Origin: Colletotrichum lupini
Lineage: Eukaryota; Ascomycota; Sordariomycetes; Glomerellales; Glomerellaceae
Length of the DNA stretch: 64,000 nucleotides
Direction of reading: 5' to 3'
Assembly: GCF_023278565.1 (NCBI RefSeq)
Contig: NC_064677.1
Location: 3,162,001 to 3,226,000, forward strand
Position numbers and translations under genes: made by a program. A model generated the notes under the pieces. That model was not told the origin of the DNA and did no database searches. It saw only the letters and a program-made list of their open reading frames with translations. Positions 1-12,419 of the stretch are shown here, piece after piece (the stretch's first letter is position 1; every line of letters starts with the position of its first letter).

Positions 1-3000
1 ATTACTAGGAGCCCGAGGCGGCTTTATTAATACTATTTACCTACGAACCGACCCTTATATATAAGCCCGAATAAATTAACTATTATTTTAATAGGTTTTA
101 TAAGTACTATAGCCTTTCTATTTAATATACCCTATAGCTACGGGTCGGCTTTTTATTTAGGGGAGGCGGGGGTTAGTTATAAAAAATCCTAATCCCCTAC
201 CCCTTAATACTAATTTTCTATTTAACTTACCGTTTTTAAAAAGGCTTTTATATAGTTTATAAATAGTAAACTACGCTTAGTACGATATATAAAAAAAAGA
301 TATTACGGACCCTAAATATCCTAAATTTATTATTTAGGGCTCTCTACCTATTTAATAAGGACTAATTTCGGCTTACTAATAATTACCGGCCGGGACATCC
401 TTCTAAAAAAAAACTAAACGAGCATTCCTAAAGAATATTATAATATACATACTAATAATAAACGTCGCAGTTAGTTATTATTTTTAATTTTTAATTTATA
501 CTACGTACTACGCTACGTATATAACCCCTACGTTAGAACTTATTAACTATATCCTATTATAATTATTATAATAACTACGCTTTTTTAACAACCCCAGTAA
601 CGTTAATTACTTTCTATTTTTAAATAGCTTTAGTACTTTCTAGCGCCGTACTAATCCTTACTACTATTAAATTACTAATTATACTACTTATTACGGTCTC
701 TATTAGTACTAAGAGCAGAATAAGGCCCTCGAACGGGATTAGCTTAAGACTTTTTAATAAATATAATATAATTATCGCTCTTTTAAAATATTAAAAAATA
801 TAATTATAAGACCCCTATTTAAATATTTACCTTAATAAAAACGAGCGATGCTTATTGATAAAGCCGAGCGGGTCCGAGGCTAGTAATAAGTACGAATTAA
901 AACTAATTATTAAAAACGGTTATAGTACTACGTAGGACTATATTAAATCGTATTCTAAGCCTTGTATATAAACCGTTTAATAATTAAGTATTTAGCTCTA
1001 CTACTCGTTCGTACTTTAAATACTATTAAATTAGGCCCTTAGGGCGTAGATTTCTTTATCCTTAGTAACGACGAGTATTTATTACTATAAGAAATAAATA
1101 AATATCTTTTTTATAATAACTATAATAAGTCTTATTATAAGAGTACCGTATCCCTAGTTAGATATATATTATAATATAATTATAATAAATAAAGCTAAGA
1201 TAAGCAATTTTAAACTAATAGCCGTTAATATAAGTTTTAGATATTATTTCTTTTTTAACATAAGAGGTAATATCGGTTCTAAACTATTAATACGATACTT
1301 AATTAGTAAGCTTCTAACGGTTCTACCTCTCTTAATACTTAAAAGGGCGTTAAAATATATTCCGGTATTACGGCTATAAAAAGCTACCCGGCCTAAACTC
1401 GTAATTTCGAATAAGAGACTTAAATAATATAAAAACTAATAAAGCCTTTTACTTCGTTTTTTACTTAACTTCGTAAACGTTACTTACCTATTTTTAATTA
1501 TATATAGACCTTAACCGCGCGGCCTAGGCTCGTATTATAATAATTCCAGCTAGCCCTAGAACCGGTAGCCGGATTTATATTCGTATTAAAATATAGTAGC
1601 GGCTTAACTACGTAAGTAATATTAGTAATTAGCTACGGTACGCTATAATAAGTAAATAAATAACTTATTTTTATTTTTAATATAAATAGTATACGATTCG
1701 GCTAGTTTTAATAAGGCTTCGTACGAGTTCTAAAAAGCAGAGGATTTAATAGCGTAAGACGAGAATAGCCTTTCGTATACTAATTATTAACGTAATTTAA
1801 ATAGTTAATAGCTCCTTAATTCTAGTATTCTACGTTACTAACTTAGTAACCTAAATATCTTATCGTAGTAGTCGTTTATTAAGAACCCTCGATTTAATAT
1901 AGAGCTAATAATAACCCGTACTTAATAGCGTAAGAGGATTTTATAATTTTTATTATATAAAATACGGCTTAGAATAGTAAGATAAAAGAAAGGTCTACTT
2001 AGGTTATTTTAATAATCCTAATAACTATTAATACTACCCTTAGGATCGATCGGGCTTTAGATATTATTAAACGTTTTTATAAAGTTATTATTTAAACGGC
2101 CGCGGTAGCTTAACCCCCGGCGTTTATAAAGCCGTAGCTTAACGTTAATAATTAGAATATATATAATACTAACGGTCTATTTATTATATAAATAGTTTAT
2201 ATATAAAAGTCTTCTATCTACCCCGAACTACTTTAAAAAAGAGGCTTTTAGAAATATAATAAACGCGGCTAACGGGCTATTAACACTAATATAATTAGCC
2301 TCGGATAGAGTATAATAACTAAGCAATCGTTTATTATATTTTTAAATTAATCAGCTTATATAGAACTTAGTTAATAGTTTTATTTTATTTAACTTAGGGT
2401 AATAAAATAAAGAATCGCGTCTTAAAAAACCGCTTTTATATAATAATGAAAATAATATTCTACTTACCGTCTCCTTTTAATAATATCTTCTATACGGCTA
2501 TTATAATAGAGCCGGTTTTATACTCAAATAATACGCCTTATTTTCTTCCGGGTCCCGAACCTACCCCTATAAAACACGTTATATAAATAGATATTATAAT
2601 TACTCCCGCTTCTAGCTCTATATAATTAATAACTATTACGAGAATCCTATAAGCTACTACTCATTACCTAATACCCCCGATATCGTTATAATAGCTTATT
2701 ACGCACCGTAACGAGGATATTATATATATAATAGCCTTCTTAATAGTTGATATCGGAACGTACCTAGTCAATAAATATTAATAAATTAGAAATATTATAA
2801 ATAACTAGATCGGAATAGTTTTTTACTAACTCGAGGGCGCCGTAAGGCCTTAATTTATTACGGTTTAAAAAGCGCCGGACCTTATTATTACGTAGTTTAA
2901 AACCTTAGCTAAATCGACCTACCCGAATATAATATAGCTTTTTAGCCTTTTCCTAAGTAATAGGACGTATATTATATACGAGGTTATAAACTTAAACGTT

Positions 3001-3590
3001 TTCGAACTAGATTTTATTAGCGAGCGAGAGATTACTATTATTCTTTTTTAAATACGTAGTTTTACTTATTAGTTAGTTAAAGTAGTAATACTTAGTTTTA
3101 TAGGTCCTCTCTAATATCAAATATTTCTAATCGCTTTTTAAGTAACTCGGTATCCGTAGTATTTATATTTCTATTTTTAGTATTATTAAAGCCGGTAAGT
3201 AGACTTACTTAAATAGTATTTGATCTATTCTTAGTTTAACTAATTATTAAGTACCTAACTTCGTAACGATCTTAATACTTTATATTATTTCGGGGACGGC
3301 CTTAGCGTTATTTTATAAAATAGTAATACCCTTTTTATAATGGGTTATAAATCGACTTAGTTCTAATATAACGCAATAGTTAAAGGACGCGCTCTTATTT
3401 TTTAACTTTTTATAAATAGGTCTCTAGCTAAATAATAAAATATATATATAAATTAGTTTAACTAAACTTCAAGAGGTTAATTTAGCGCAGCTTCCCTTTT
3501 TAAATAAATAAAAAAAACTAAGTATCTTAGTACGAGTTATAAGCTTTTTATATTAAAATATAGTAATAAAGAGTAAATAATACGTAAGTA
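1..3590. other. RIP-mutated AT-rich DNA, no gene identified
   Basis: No frame stays open and I recognised no protein family on either strand. The base composition is diagnostic: in the first 480 bases TG does not occur and CA occurs four times, while TA is very common and CG is retained. This is the signature of repeat-induced point mutation acting on CpA. Some stretches, for example around 2.45-3.05 kb, read as protein-like when TAA/TAG are read through, but no family could be named. The stretch may include the upstream part of the gypsy element suspected at 3.6-4.7 kb. Confidence 0.7.
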
Positions 3591-3599
3591 TAGTATTAG

Positions 3600-4720
3600 G
3601 GAGTAGTTACGAAAGCACTAAGCTAGGTTTACTAAGATAGGTTCTAAATAGTTCTATAATATTTAATAACGTATTACCTACGCTAAATTTTATATATTAC
3701 TAGCTATTACTCCCGTATTACTCCTCTATAAACTATTTAGTAGCGGATATTTAACTTAGTTTTTAATAAGAGATATTTATTATATAACTAGGCGTTATTC
3801 TCGACGTTATTTAGAGACTTTTTTTTTATAAATAGAAATATAAATAGGACTTATATAGAGATAACGTTAAGGGGCTCTAAATCGTTAGCCGAGATAGGCT
3901 ATAGCTTATTTTTTAGAGGGTTAGTCGTTTTATATTTAATTAGTATTAGTACTACTAGTTAGTTATTTTAGCTTTTAGTTACTATAGTACGTTTTCGTTA
4001 CCCTTTTTAATAAAATACGGGGATATAGTCCGTTTACTATCGTTTATATATAAGAACGATCGGGGAGCATAATAAAGTCTAAATCTTTAAGAATTATATT
4101 TAAATTAAAAATAAATCGAATCGTTTTATAAAACCTATTACTATCTAAATTATACGTCCTAACGTATCCTATTCTAAATATTGCTTTTTATAAGTAAATA
4201 AACGGCCGTTTTTTTATTTAGTTATAATAAGCTCTTATTTATATACGGTTAGTTATTATACTTAGCTTTTATAGTATTACTAAGCTTATAAATACTTATA
4301 TTTATATATAAAATGCTTAGTATTATAAAGGGAATAGTAATAAAAGGAGACTAGTCTTTATATATTATTATTTATAACGTTATTTATATTTTACGATTTA
4401 GCGATTGGATATTTTTTAGTATTTTAGTTAAGAAGTAAGAGTTTTAGTTATAAATATAGCTTAAGTCGGAGCTGCTTCTTTAGGTTTTTAATAATAGCTA
4501 ATATATTAGAAAATAGTAAGAATGTACTTAGCGTTTTTATATATTTAAAAGTTATAATAGCTACGTACTAGAGTTAATTATAGGGTACTACGAGGCCGTA
4601 AATAGCGAGGTCCTCTATAGGGTTAAATAGGTCGGATATAGGTATTTAACTTAGGAGCTCGAAAGTGATTTCTAGATATATAGCTATTTCTTTATAGCTT
4701 ATTACGATACTATCTAAACT
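3600..4720 (+). pseudogene. RIPed Ty3/gypsy integrase end with chromodomain (probable)
   Basis: This is probably the C-terminal part of a chromovirus-type gypsy Pol, the integrase that inserts the cDNA copy. Two parts support it. Around 4021-4047 the frame reads GYSPFTIVY, close to the usual gypsy integrase stretch (GxSPFxLVYGxEP). At 4589-4662 another frame reads YEAVNSEVLYRVK-stop-VGYRYLT-stop-EL; restoring Trp at the two TAG codons (TGG to TAG by RIP) gives the chromodomain pattern YxVKWxGY...TWE. The two pieces lie in different frames, so at least one indel separates them. I could not make out the catalytic D,D35E residues or the HHCC finger with certainty. The chromodomain could instead belong to another protein. 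The adjoining Fot1 element begins about 220 bases downstream. Confidence 0.42.
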
Positions 4721-4937
4721 AAGGTCCTGACTAAGGCGTTTATAATAATCGGAATATAATACCCCTAGGACTACTCCGTAGCTTCTATAGTTTATATAAT
4801 CCGGAGTCGGTTTTAAATCGTACTTAACGGTTTTAGTATATAAATACTTTTTATTTCCTCTTGAATAGTAATACGATATTAAGCTCGTAATATATACTTA
4901 GTAGTAAATAAAAACTATTTATATTAAAGGTATATAG

Positions 4938-5040
4938 TAAAAAGGGCTAACTATAAATATCTTTCGTTATAACTAAATATAATACTGTATATATTTAATA
5001 TATATAATAAGCGAGCTACCTAGATAAGCGAGCTACTTAC
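4938..5040 (+). repeat. Left terminal inverted repeat of the Fot1-type element
   Basis: It pairs with 6800-6900 on the opposite strand. It contains AAGCGAGCTAC at 5009-5019 and again at 5026-5036. Most mismatches between the arms are C/T or G/A, as RIP would produce, plus a short length difference in the AT-rich middle. Confidence 0.8.
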
Positions 5041-5109
5041 CTAACTATAACTATCTTATTTTCTACTTTTTAATTTACGTAACGCTATAATATAACTATA
5101 ATATTATAA

Positions 5110-6760
5110 CCTAAAGAAACTTAGTTAAACTTAGCGATCTAAGCTATTAAAAAAAACCTAAAACTAAGTATTTAAGTAGTACTTAAGATCTACTTAATCC
5201 CTCTTAGGACCTTAAGTACCCGTTTAAAAGGCATACTTATATAATAAGATATTATACTAAACTTACGGAAATTAACTATATTTAAAAAAGAGAAGCTAGT
5301 TAAGTATATTCTTAACTTAGATTCTTAATTATTTCTTTTCTATATTAGTAATATAGAAAATATAGTTAATCGATTACTTATTAACTACGACGCGCTCCCC
5401 GTTAAGAAGCGCTAGGCTTCTAACTTTATTAAGCGCTAACTATAGCTCCGGATGCGATTTTTTTATAAGTATAATTATAAAAGGGCCTAATACGAAGACT
5501 TAGACGTAATAAACGCGTAGTTTTGCTTCGTAATAAATATAATTACGAAATACGGTATTATAGAGTCCGATATTTATAACTTTAATAAGACTAGCTTTAT
5601 AATAGGCTAGACTTTATTTAGAATAGTCGTTACGAATATAAAAAGGCGTTTAAATACGAAAATAATATAGCTTAGTAATTATAAATAGGTTATAGTTATT
5701 TAAGTTATCAGCTCGTCGGGCTATAGCGTCCTATTATATATTATTATTATAAGTAAATATTACCTCTTTACTTAGTATACGGAATCTGGTTTATTACGTA
5801 ATTAGGTTATGATAATATCTAAAAACGGCTAAATAATAAATAAAAAAGGCTTAAATTCGGTAAAATACTTTAAAGGGTATATAAAACTACGTATAAAAGG
5901 TTAATATTACCTCTTTATTATTAACGAATACGAAAGTTATTATTTTACGGATTTTAAGTTATATTATAAAAAGAATAATATCGTTACCCTTTATATACTA
6001 GCTTATTTGGTTTATTTACTATAGCCCTTAGATATTAAATATTTTAGGCCTTTAAAAACGGTATATAACTAAGAAATTAAAAAAAGAATATAATAAGGTA
6101 ATACTTATATTATAAAAGAGGACTTCTTTTTTACGTTTTATAAAGTATTTACGTAAGTAATTATAAAAAGAAATATTTAGGGAGGATTTAGAAGAGCCGG
6201 GCTTATGTTTGTAAATATAAAGAGTATACTATTTAAGCTTAATATAAAGTTATATACTCCGACGCCTCTAAGATCCCTCCCGATAATATTACTAATTTAG
6301 ACTTCTTAAATACTAAATAACCTAATAGAAGTATTATTATAGTCGTAACTTATTAAAACTCGAATTGCCCGTTATTAAAATAGCTCCTTAACTTCGATTA
6401 TTAAAGCTATTAAGTATTTATTAAAAAGGGCGCGAGGATTTATATATTAGATTACTTTATTAATGTCGGAGTACTAGATCCTTTAAGAAGAGAATAACTT
6501 ATTCAGCCGATATAAGAGGGCTAAGAAAATACGTTTTAAATAAAGAGAAAGTTTTATAGTAGTTAATAAGGAAGACCTTTAGTTATAAAAAGAGGTAATA
6601 ACCTAGATTAAAAAAGAAACGCGTCGAAGTAGTAGTCGTTAACTAAGGACTAAGACAGGTTAACAATAATATAGCGTCTATAAAAATACTAATTATAATA
6701 TATAAATATATTAAATTACTAAAGAAATGTCTAAAAAAGAGGATACTAAATAGTTTTAAT
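5110..6760 (+). pseudogene. Fot1/pogo transposase, inactivated by RIP
   Basis: The intact protein would be a DDE transposase that cuts and pastes the element through its inverted repeats. One reading frame runs from about 5134 to beyond 6260 without a frameshift, broken only by TAA/TAG. Order of recognisable parts: the N-terminal helix-turn-helix region (AIxAIKKN...KIYxIPLRTLSTRLKG), the second DNA-binding region (LTIFKKEKLVKYIL), the long WASNF/KR segment, and the catalytic core. The core shows ESDIYNFNKTSF at about 5563-5600 (family DIYNFDETGF, first Asp), IINEYES at about 5917 (family IDGHESH, second Asp), and the LLQPLD-like stretch at about 6005-6045. The Asp and His codons now read Asn, Tyr or stop, as expected from RIP. 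It is full length but cannot be translated. Confidence 0.88.
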
Positions 6761-6799
6761 TAAATTACTTTTCTGAGTACTGCTTTTTAGTTGCGAATG

Positions 6800-6900
6800 T
6801 AATATAGTTACGATTAGGTAGGTAGCTCGCTTATTTAAGTAGCTCGCTTATTATATACGTTAGCTATATTTAATATTTAATTAAAGCGGTTAACCCTTTA
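6800..6900 (-). repeat. Right terminal inverted repeat of the Fot1-type element
   Basis: It is the reverse complement partner of 4938-5040. It carries GTAGCTCGCTT at 6822-6832 and 6839-6849, the mirror of the paired motif in the left arm with the same 17-base spacing. Confidence 0.8.
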
Positions 6901-7059
6901 GTAAGAATTAGTACTATTTTTATTACTTTTCTAATTCTGCCCGTTATATATTTTTACTATCCGTTAGTACTAATTTAGTATTATAGAGGCTATAAAAGTA
7001 GATTTTATGTTATAATATAAATATATTTATTGTGTACTAAATTATATTAAGATTATAAT

Positions 7060-8982
7060 TTTAAATAATATCGTAGCTTTAGGACGTCGTTTGCCGTAGC
7101 TTAGGTTAGTAATTACTAGACCGGATTTAGTTTTAAAAATAAAGACTTAAGTAATAGTCCCGAGAGATATATATCCCGTATAGGAATTCTTACTTACGTA
7201 GCGCGCTTATATATTAACGAGTATATAATTTAAGTATTTAAATCCTTACGATTTTAAAATAAAACTAAACGCTAGTACTCTTCCCGTCGTAACTAAGCGA
7301 AGTAAGATATAAAATCGATATTTAATTATATAATTAATATTTTTATAATAAATAGCGGCGCTACTACTTTAGTAGCCACTATTATAACTAAGTAACTTAG
7401 TCTTCGTACTTTAGTTATTAAATAAACTAATAGAATAAGAAGTTTAATAACGTATTTTAAAAGTACTATATAGATCTTTTAAAATCCGGTTTCTAAAGCC
7501 GTTAGTTATAACGACTCTTATAACGCTACTTATTAATATTTATTAAATTCGCTTATACTTAGTAAAAGCGCCGGGCTAGAATTTACTACTGCGCGAATTA
7601 ATAGTTTCCTAGTTAATAAACCTATAATAATTAATTTCTTTTACTATCTAGGCCTCCGATAGAAATATTTTCTAATCCCTAACTATTATTTAGAAATTTT
7701 AAGTACTATAGAGGTAGGCGGGCGGATACTAAACCCCTACCCCTTTAATACCGGTACGTTAAAATACTAAGCTAATCGCTTATACTAGCCTAAATACTTA
7801 GTACTAGTAGCTTATTTTTATAACTTTACTATTTTAACTAAGCCTTACGCGTCCGCTATTAACCTTTTTATAGTTTATTAAATAAAGTTATAGGCGGTCT
7901 TTTAGAGTAAAACTATAACTAAGCCGACTTATATAGGCACTTTACTCGTTATATAACTCTTAGATATTTACTTTTATAAGGGGGGTATAGCTATTTAAAT
8001 TTAGGTAAATACTAAGTTTAAAAATCTGCTCGTTAAAGAGGGAGCCGTTTATAATACTATTATAAAATTAAAAGATTCTAGGGTATTTAAAGTTTACGCT
8101 CCTTATAAAATCCTCTTAATAGCCGGTAGTTTCGCTTAATATAAAGACTTATAATAAGAATACCTACCCCTTATTAGGACTAGATAGACGCTAATATAAC
8201 CTAAAAATAATACGGAAGATACTCTAAAAGTAGTATATAAGGTTAGTATAGCTATATCACTTATAGGTAAAGTATAATAAATCCTTATAATTATCGATCT
8301 TAGAAACGGGAGGCTTATAACCGCTTTATTCGAGCTATATAAGCCCTATTATATTATTATTAATTAGTAAGGGTTAAGACTTTTTTCCGAGGCCGACCCG
8401 TATAGCGACGTAGGGTACACGCTCTATTATCAGTCTCGAGGTAATAATACTACTATTTAATCAATATTTAATTAGAACTACCGGGATCGGTATACTCTAA
8501 AGTCGCTTAGCCCTAAGGTCGAGCTAATTAACGCCCTAGCTTATAAATATACTTTTAAAATAGACTACTTAGCTAGCCTCGTAGCTTAAATTAGCGTTAA
8601 AGCTAACGGTTTATTATATATAATTAAGAAATAAAACTAAGTATATAATAATAAAGTCGACTATTAATTTAGCAAAGGCCGTAATAAATACTACCTTTTT
8701 ATTAAAAATAGAAGCGCAAAGCGGCTAAATATAAAAATTATTAATTAACTTTTATATTACGTTATATAAATAACTCTAGGAGACGTGGGTACTAAGGGCG
8801 GCTTATTAACGGACGAATATAAGTACATAATAAATATATATAATAATATTATTAACGGTCTATATATAGCTAGTAACTTATTAATATCGGTTATAAGTAC
8901 TACGTTACTAAGAGCCGGGGTTACTCTTAGCTTAGTTATAATATTTATTTATTTTACGGTACTCTATATATTTAATAAGTAA
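7060..8982 (+). pseudogene. FAD-binding dehydrogenase like 3-ketosteroid dehydrogenase, RIPed
   Basis: The ancestor was probably a flavoprotein of the FAD_binding_2 (fumarate reductase/3-ketosteroid delta-1-dehydrogenase-like) family, about 640 residues, the family's usual size. A single frame runs the whole length with only TAA/TAG interruptions (about 6% of codons) and no frameshift. Near 7337 it reads NIFIINSGA..., the decayed Rossmann nucleotide-binding loop. Then come SAGLEFTTARINSFLV, GGRILNPYPFNTG, a central IDLRNGRLITALFELYKP segment and SEADPYSD. The end, 8773-8979, is the clearest part: GDVGTKGGLLTDE followed by NGLYIASN and a Pro/Gly-type ST(T)LxRAGVTLSxVIIFIY, matching the family C-terminus (GDxGTKGGLLTDE...GLYAAGN...PGxGxTLGPAxxFGY). 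The last 65 codons are still open by chance. It lies 160 bases beyond the Fot1 element. The substrate cannot be inferred. Confidence 0.78.
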
Positions 8983-11900
8983 AAGGCTAGGGGCGAGCGA
9001 GGCTTTTCCTTACTTAGTTAAGAAAGTAGCGATAAAGATATATGATAATATTGCGGTATACTAATTAGTCGGCTAGATTTTAATAACCGCATTAAAAATA
9101 ATTAGTTTCCTAAGTTAAAAGATTTACTCTTAAGTACCTTATTATTATACTTATACTTAGAGTAACTAAAAAGATATATCGTTTACTTTATATTAGCTAT
9201 CCGCTAAGTTAGAATGTTATATAAACGGAACTATTTAATATTTTAAATATGTTAGTTTTTACTACTATTTTATTATAAGTAAGCCTTAGGTAAGGTAGCG
9301 CACTTTTTTATATTATAAAATTATAAATATAATACCGGTTCCTTAGGTATACGTTACCTAAGTTATTACCTAAATCTATTTATTAACTATTAAGTCTATT
9401 TCTAAATCGGTATTTAAGTATTACGGACGTTTATTAAATTTTAATAAACTATATTTATAAAAGTATATTTTTAGTTATCCTTTTATTATTTTAAATATAA
9501 GTTACGATAAAATATTTATTAATAATTAATCAGCTAGCGCCGTCTATATATACCTTAATCGTAGCTCTAACTTTCTTATTTACTAACGTCTAAAGCTTTA
9601 TTTTCCGAGGTAGCTTTCTTATATCCTCCTACTTATTATTATAAATAAGTAACTACGTAAGAAAATTCTCTAAGGCCTTATTATTAATAATAAGAGCTAT
9701 AATATAGTCTTGTGTATTAGTCCTTTTTATTAGGTTTAGTAATAGAAGTATTAAGTTAGTAAACGCCCTCTCCTTTACTATCTAAATCTATATCCGACTA
9801 TAATTACTATACTTAATATATTAACTAGCGTCTTTTTAGATATAATATGTTTTAAAGAGATCGAGTACTTTTAGAATTATATTATTAAAATATAGTACTA
9901 CCTCGTAGGCTATGCGTTATTTAATAGTCTTTATTATAGCTTAGTAATAAAAAAGGACCGCTATATTAAACTTATTACTATAATAACCGCTAGGTAGTGC
10001 GGCTATTCTCGCTACTATCTTATTAAATACTCCCCTCTTATATATAACTAGAGGGCTTCTTCAATTACCTAGTTAAGGTAAGTAATATTTCTATATTAAA
10101 AGCTCCGACGCTAGGCCTATTTTATAAGTTAGTTAGTAAATCTTAAGTTATATATAAAACATATATAGATACTAATAATTAGTATATTACCCTCTATAAC
10201 TAAATTCCCTTAGAACGTAGACGCTAGCTTACTAATTTAGTTATAAGTATATAACCCCTACTACCCGTATCGTTTAGTAAGCTTAATAAGTAATTAAAAT
10301 AAACGCATAATTAGTACTTTAAATACGGTCGCAAGACCTCTGCGGACGTTAATAATAGTATCGAGGTTTATAAATTACTAAATAGTCCATTTGCTATAAA
10401 TATATAAAACCTCCCCGAAGGCTAGTGCTTTAAGTATAGGGCGCTATTACGTATTAAAGCTTATAATAAATATTACTTATTTATAATTCCCGACCCCGAC
10501 TTACTAACGCTAGTTATATATAGCTATAATATACTTAGTAACCTTTAAAGTAGATACGCTTATAATAAATAATAATAACGTCCTTATAAAAATACGTTAG
10601 ATCTAATTTAAAAACTTTACCCGCTCGTTTTCGGCTTTTATAAATAAACTAAGTAGCGCTTTAGTAAAAAGCTTAATATTAGTAAATATTATAATAGAAT
10701 AGTTTAATAGTATTATATTAAACCGGATTAATAAGGCCCGTAATACGATCCCGGGGCGTATTTAGGTCGAGTTATTAATAAGAATAATAAAAGGCTTAAC
10801 GCCCCGGCTCTTACTTTTAATTAAAGAGTATATAAAAATTATTATTATACGAGGGATCCTAGCTAAAGGGATAGTTAGTAATATCGCTTTAATAATACTA
10901 AAAACTAGGGTATATAATATAAAAAACCTATTATTAAGTATTATTACCGTCGTATCGAGGTTTTTCGTATTAAAGCCGTAATCGATTTCTATTAATATAA
11001 ATTCGCTATAACCTTTAAATTATTATAAATCTTTAAAGAGGGGTACTAAGTCCGGTTACTTAATTATAAAACGGCCGATTATTTTAATATAGAGGTTTAA
11101 ATAAATCGTTATAATTACGAATATAGTTATATCTCGAGTAGTAATTACTAAAGTAGCTTAGTATTAAATACTCCTTTACGATCGAGAGTAACGTACTATT
11201 AAAGTAAAATCGTTGGAAATTAGGTAAAAAGTAGAGGATATCTTAAACCGTTAAGCCTATAGTTAATTAGATAACGTTAGTTCGAATTATTCCCTCTATA
11301 TACTTACTACTTCTCTAATAAAAGTCTCTCGCTCGCTTATAATAAACCTAAATAGTATCCTTAGTAACTTTATACTTAGGTTCCTTTATTATATTCTATA
11401 AATCGCACTGGCCGTTAAAAGGTATTAATAATATCTCGTAAGTTATTAAATAGTTAAATTAGAGATATCGGTATTAAGAAGGTAATAGGTTTAGATTAAG
11501 CATTACTAAGACCCTCGACGCTTTTACTTATATATACGAGAAGACTCCTAACTATAAATTTTCTTATTAATTACTATAGGTAATATATATAGATAGTAAA
11601 ATTATATTCTTTTTCTAAGTGAAGTATAGTACAGTCTTTTTTTTAGCTTTAGACCTACTCCGTAGCGTTTTTTAATAATAAATCCAAAAGTAAGTTGCGC
11701 TAAAAAAGTCTATATAAACTAAAATAGATATTAGTACGTCCGAGACGTTAAATATTCTTTTTTATTACCCTAAGTTATAAAAAGAGCCTCGGTAGTAACG
11801 TCTTTTTATTATTTTACTGTAGCGTAGTAGCAACGTTAATAAGGGATAATGTTCTTAGTAATTATAGTACGCTTCTAATATTTTTATATTTTTATTTACT

Positions 11901-12414
11901 ATTTATTAGCTACGTTTTTACTTTACATTACCTAATTTATTTTACGTTTCCTAGGTAGTATTATTAATAATAAAACTACGGGATACTACTTTATATCCTT
12001 AAGAATTAATATTTATTAATAATAGGGAAGAGCTTTTTTTATTCTAAGCTACTTTCGACGCTAGTTATAACTTCGGTAATAACTTTTTTAACTAGGATAG
12101 TAGCCTTTCCTTAGAATCCTACTATATATTAAATATCTTCCCTTTATAACTTACCTCGAGCACGGTATTTAATAATATAAGTATAAGGTTTAGCGCGTTA
12201 TTTACTTTAACTTAAGCCAAGACTAGTAAAAAATAAAAGAAATAAAACGTATATAGATCTAATATATAAAGTGCTTATTAACTAAGACGCACATTAAATA
12301 ATATTAAAAAACCTTTATGAATAATTTATAAATAATACTAAGAAGCTAAAAAAACGGTAACGAGGTTAGAAAAATAGTATCCGCTCTAATCTTAATCTAA
12401 ACTAAGTTAGTTCT
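8983..12414. other. RIP-mutated DNA, no gene identified
   Basis: The stretch between the flavoprotein relic and the copia element is AT-rich and full of stops. The minus strand between about 9,480 and 10,060 reads with relatively few stops (for example VLDLFKTYYI near 9,850), which suggests another decayed gene, but I could not name a family and the antisense frames are nearly as open. Confidence 0.5.
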
Positions 12415-12419
12415 TATAT
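12415..12419. repeat. Target-site duplication, left copy (TATAT)
   Basis: These five bases directly abut the left LTR and recur right after the right LTR at 18351-18355. Five bases is the usual length for Ty1/copia integration. In such TA-rich DNA a chance match is possible, but the LTR lengths (514 and 514) agree with these boundaries. Confidence 0.75.

Larger units (their letters stand above)
4938..6900 (+). mobile_element. Fot1/pogo-type DNA transposon, RIPed, near full length
   Basis: This is a dead class II element of the Tc1/mariner superfamily, Fot1/pogo branch, about 1.96 kb long, which is the usual size for the group. It is bounded by inverted repeats of roughly 100 bases; the outermost part reads TAAAAAGGGCTAAC on the left and, reversed, TAAAGGGTTAAC on the right. 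Each end carries two copies of AAGCGAGCTAC spaced 17 bases apart. The interior holds one decayed transposase frame. Family members insert at TA; the flanks are so TA-rich that the duplication cannot be proved. The exact ends are therefore uncertain by a few bases. Confidence 0.85.

Noticed and set aside
8785..8982. A 65-codon frame that could be read as a small membrane protein
   Set aside because: It is in phase with, and is the C-terminal end of, the decayed FAD-binding dehydrogenase; its GDVGTKGGLLTDE context shows it is a remnant, not a separate gene.
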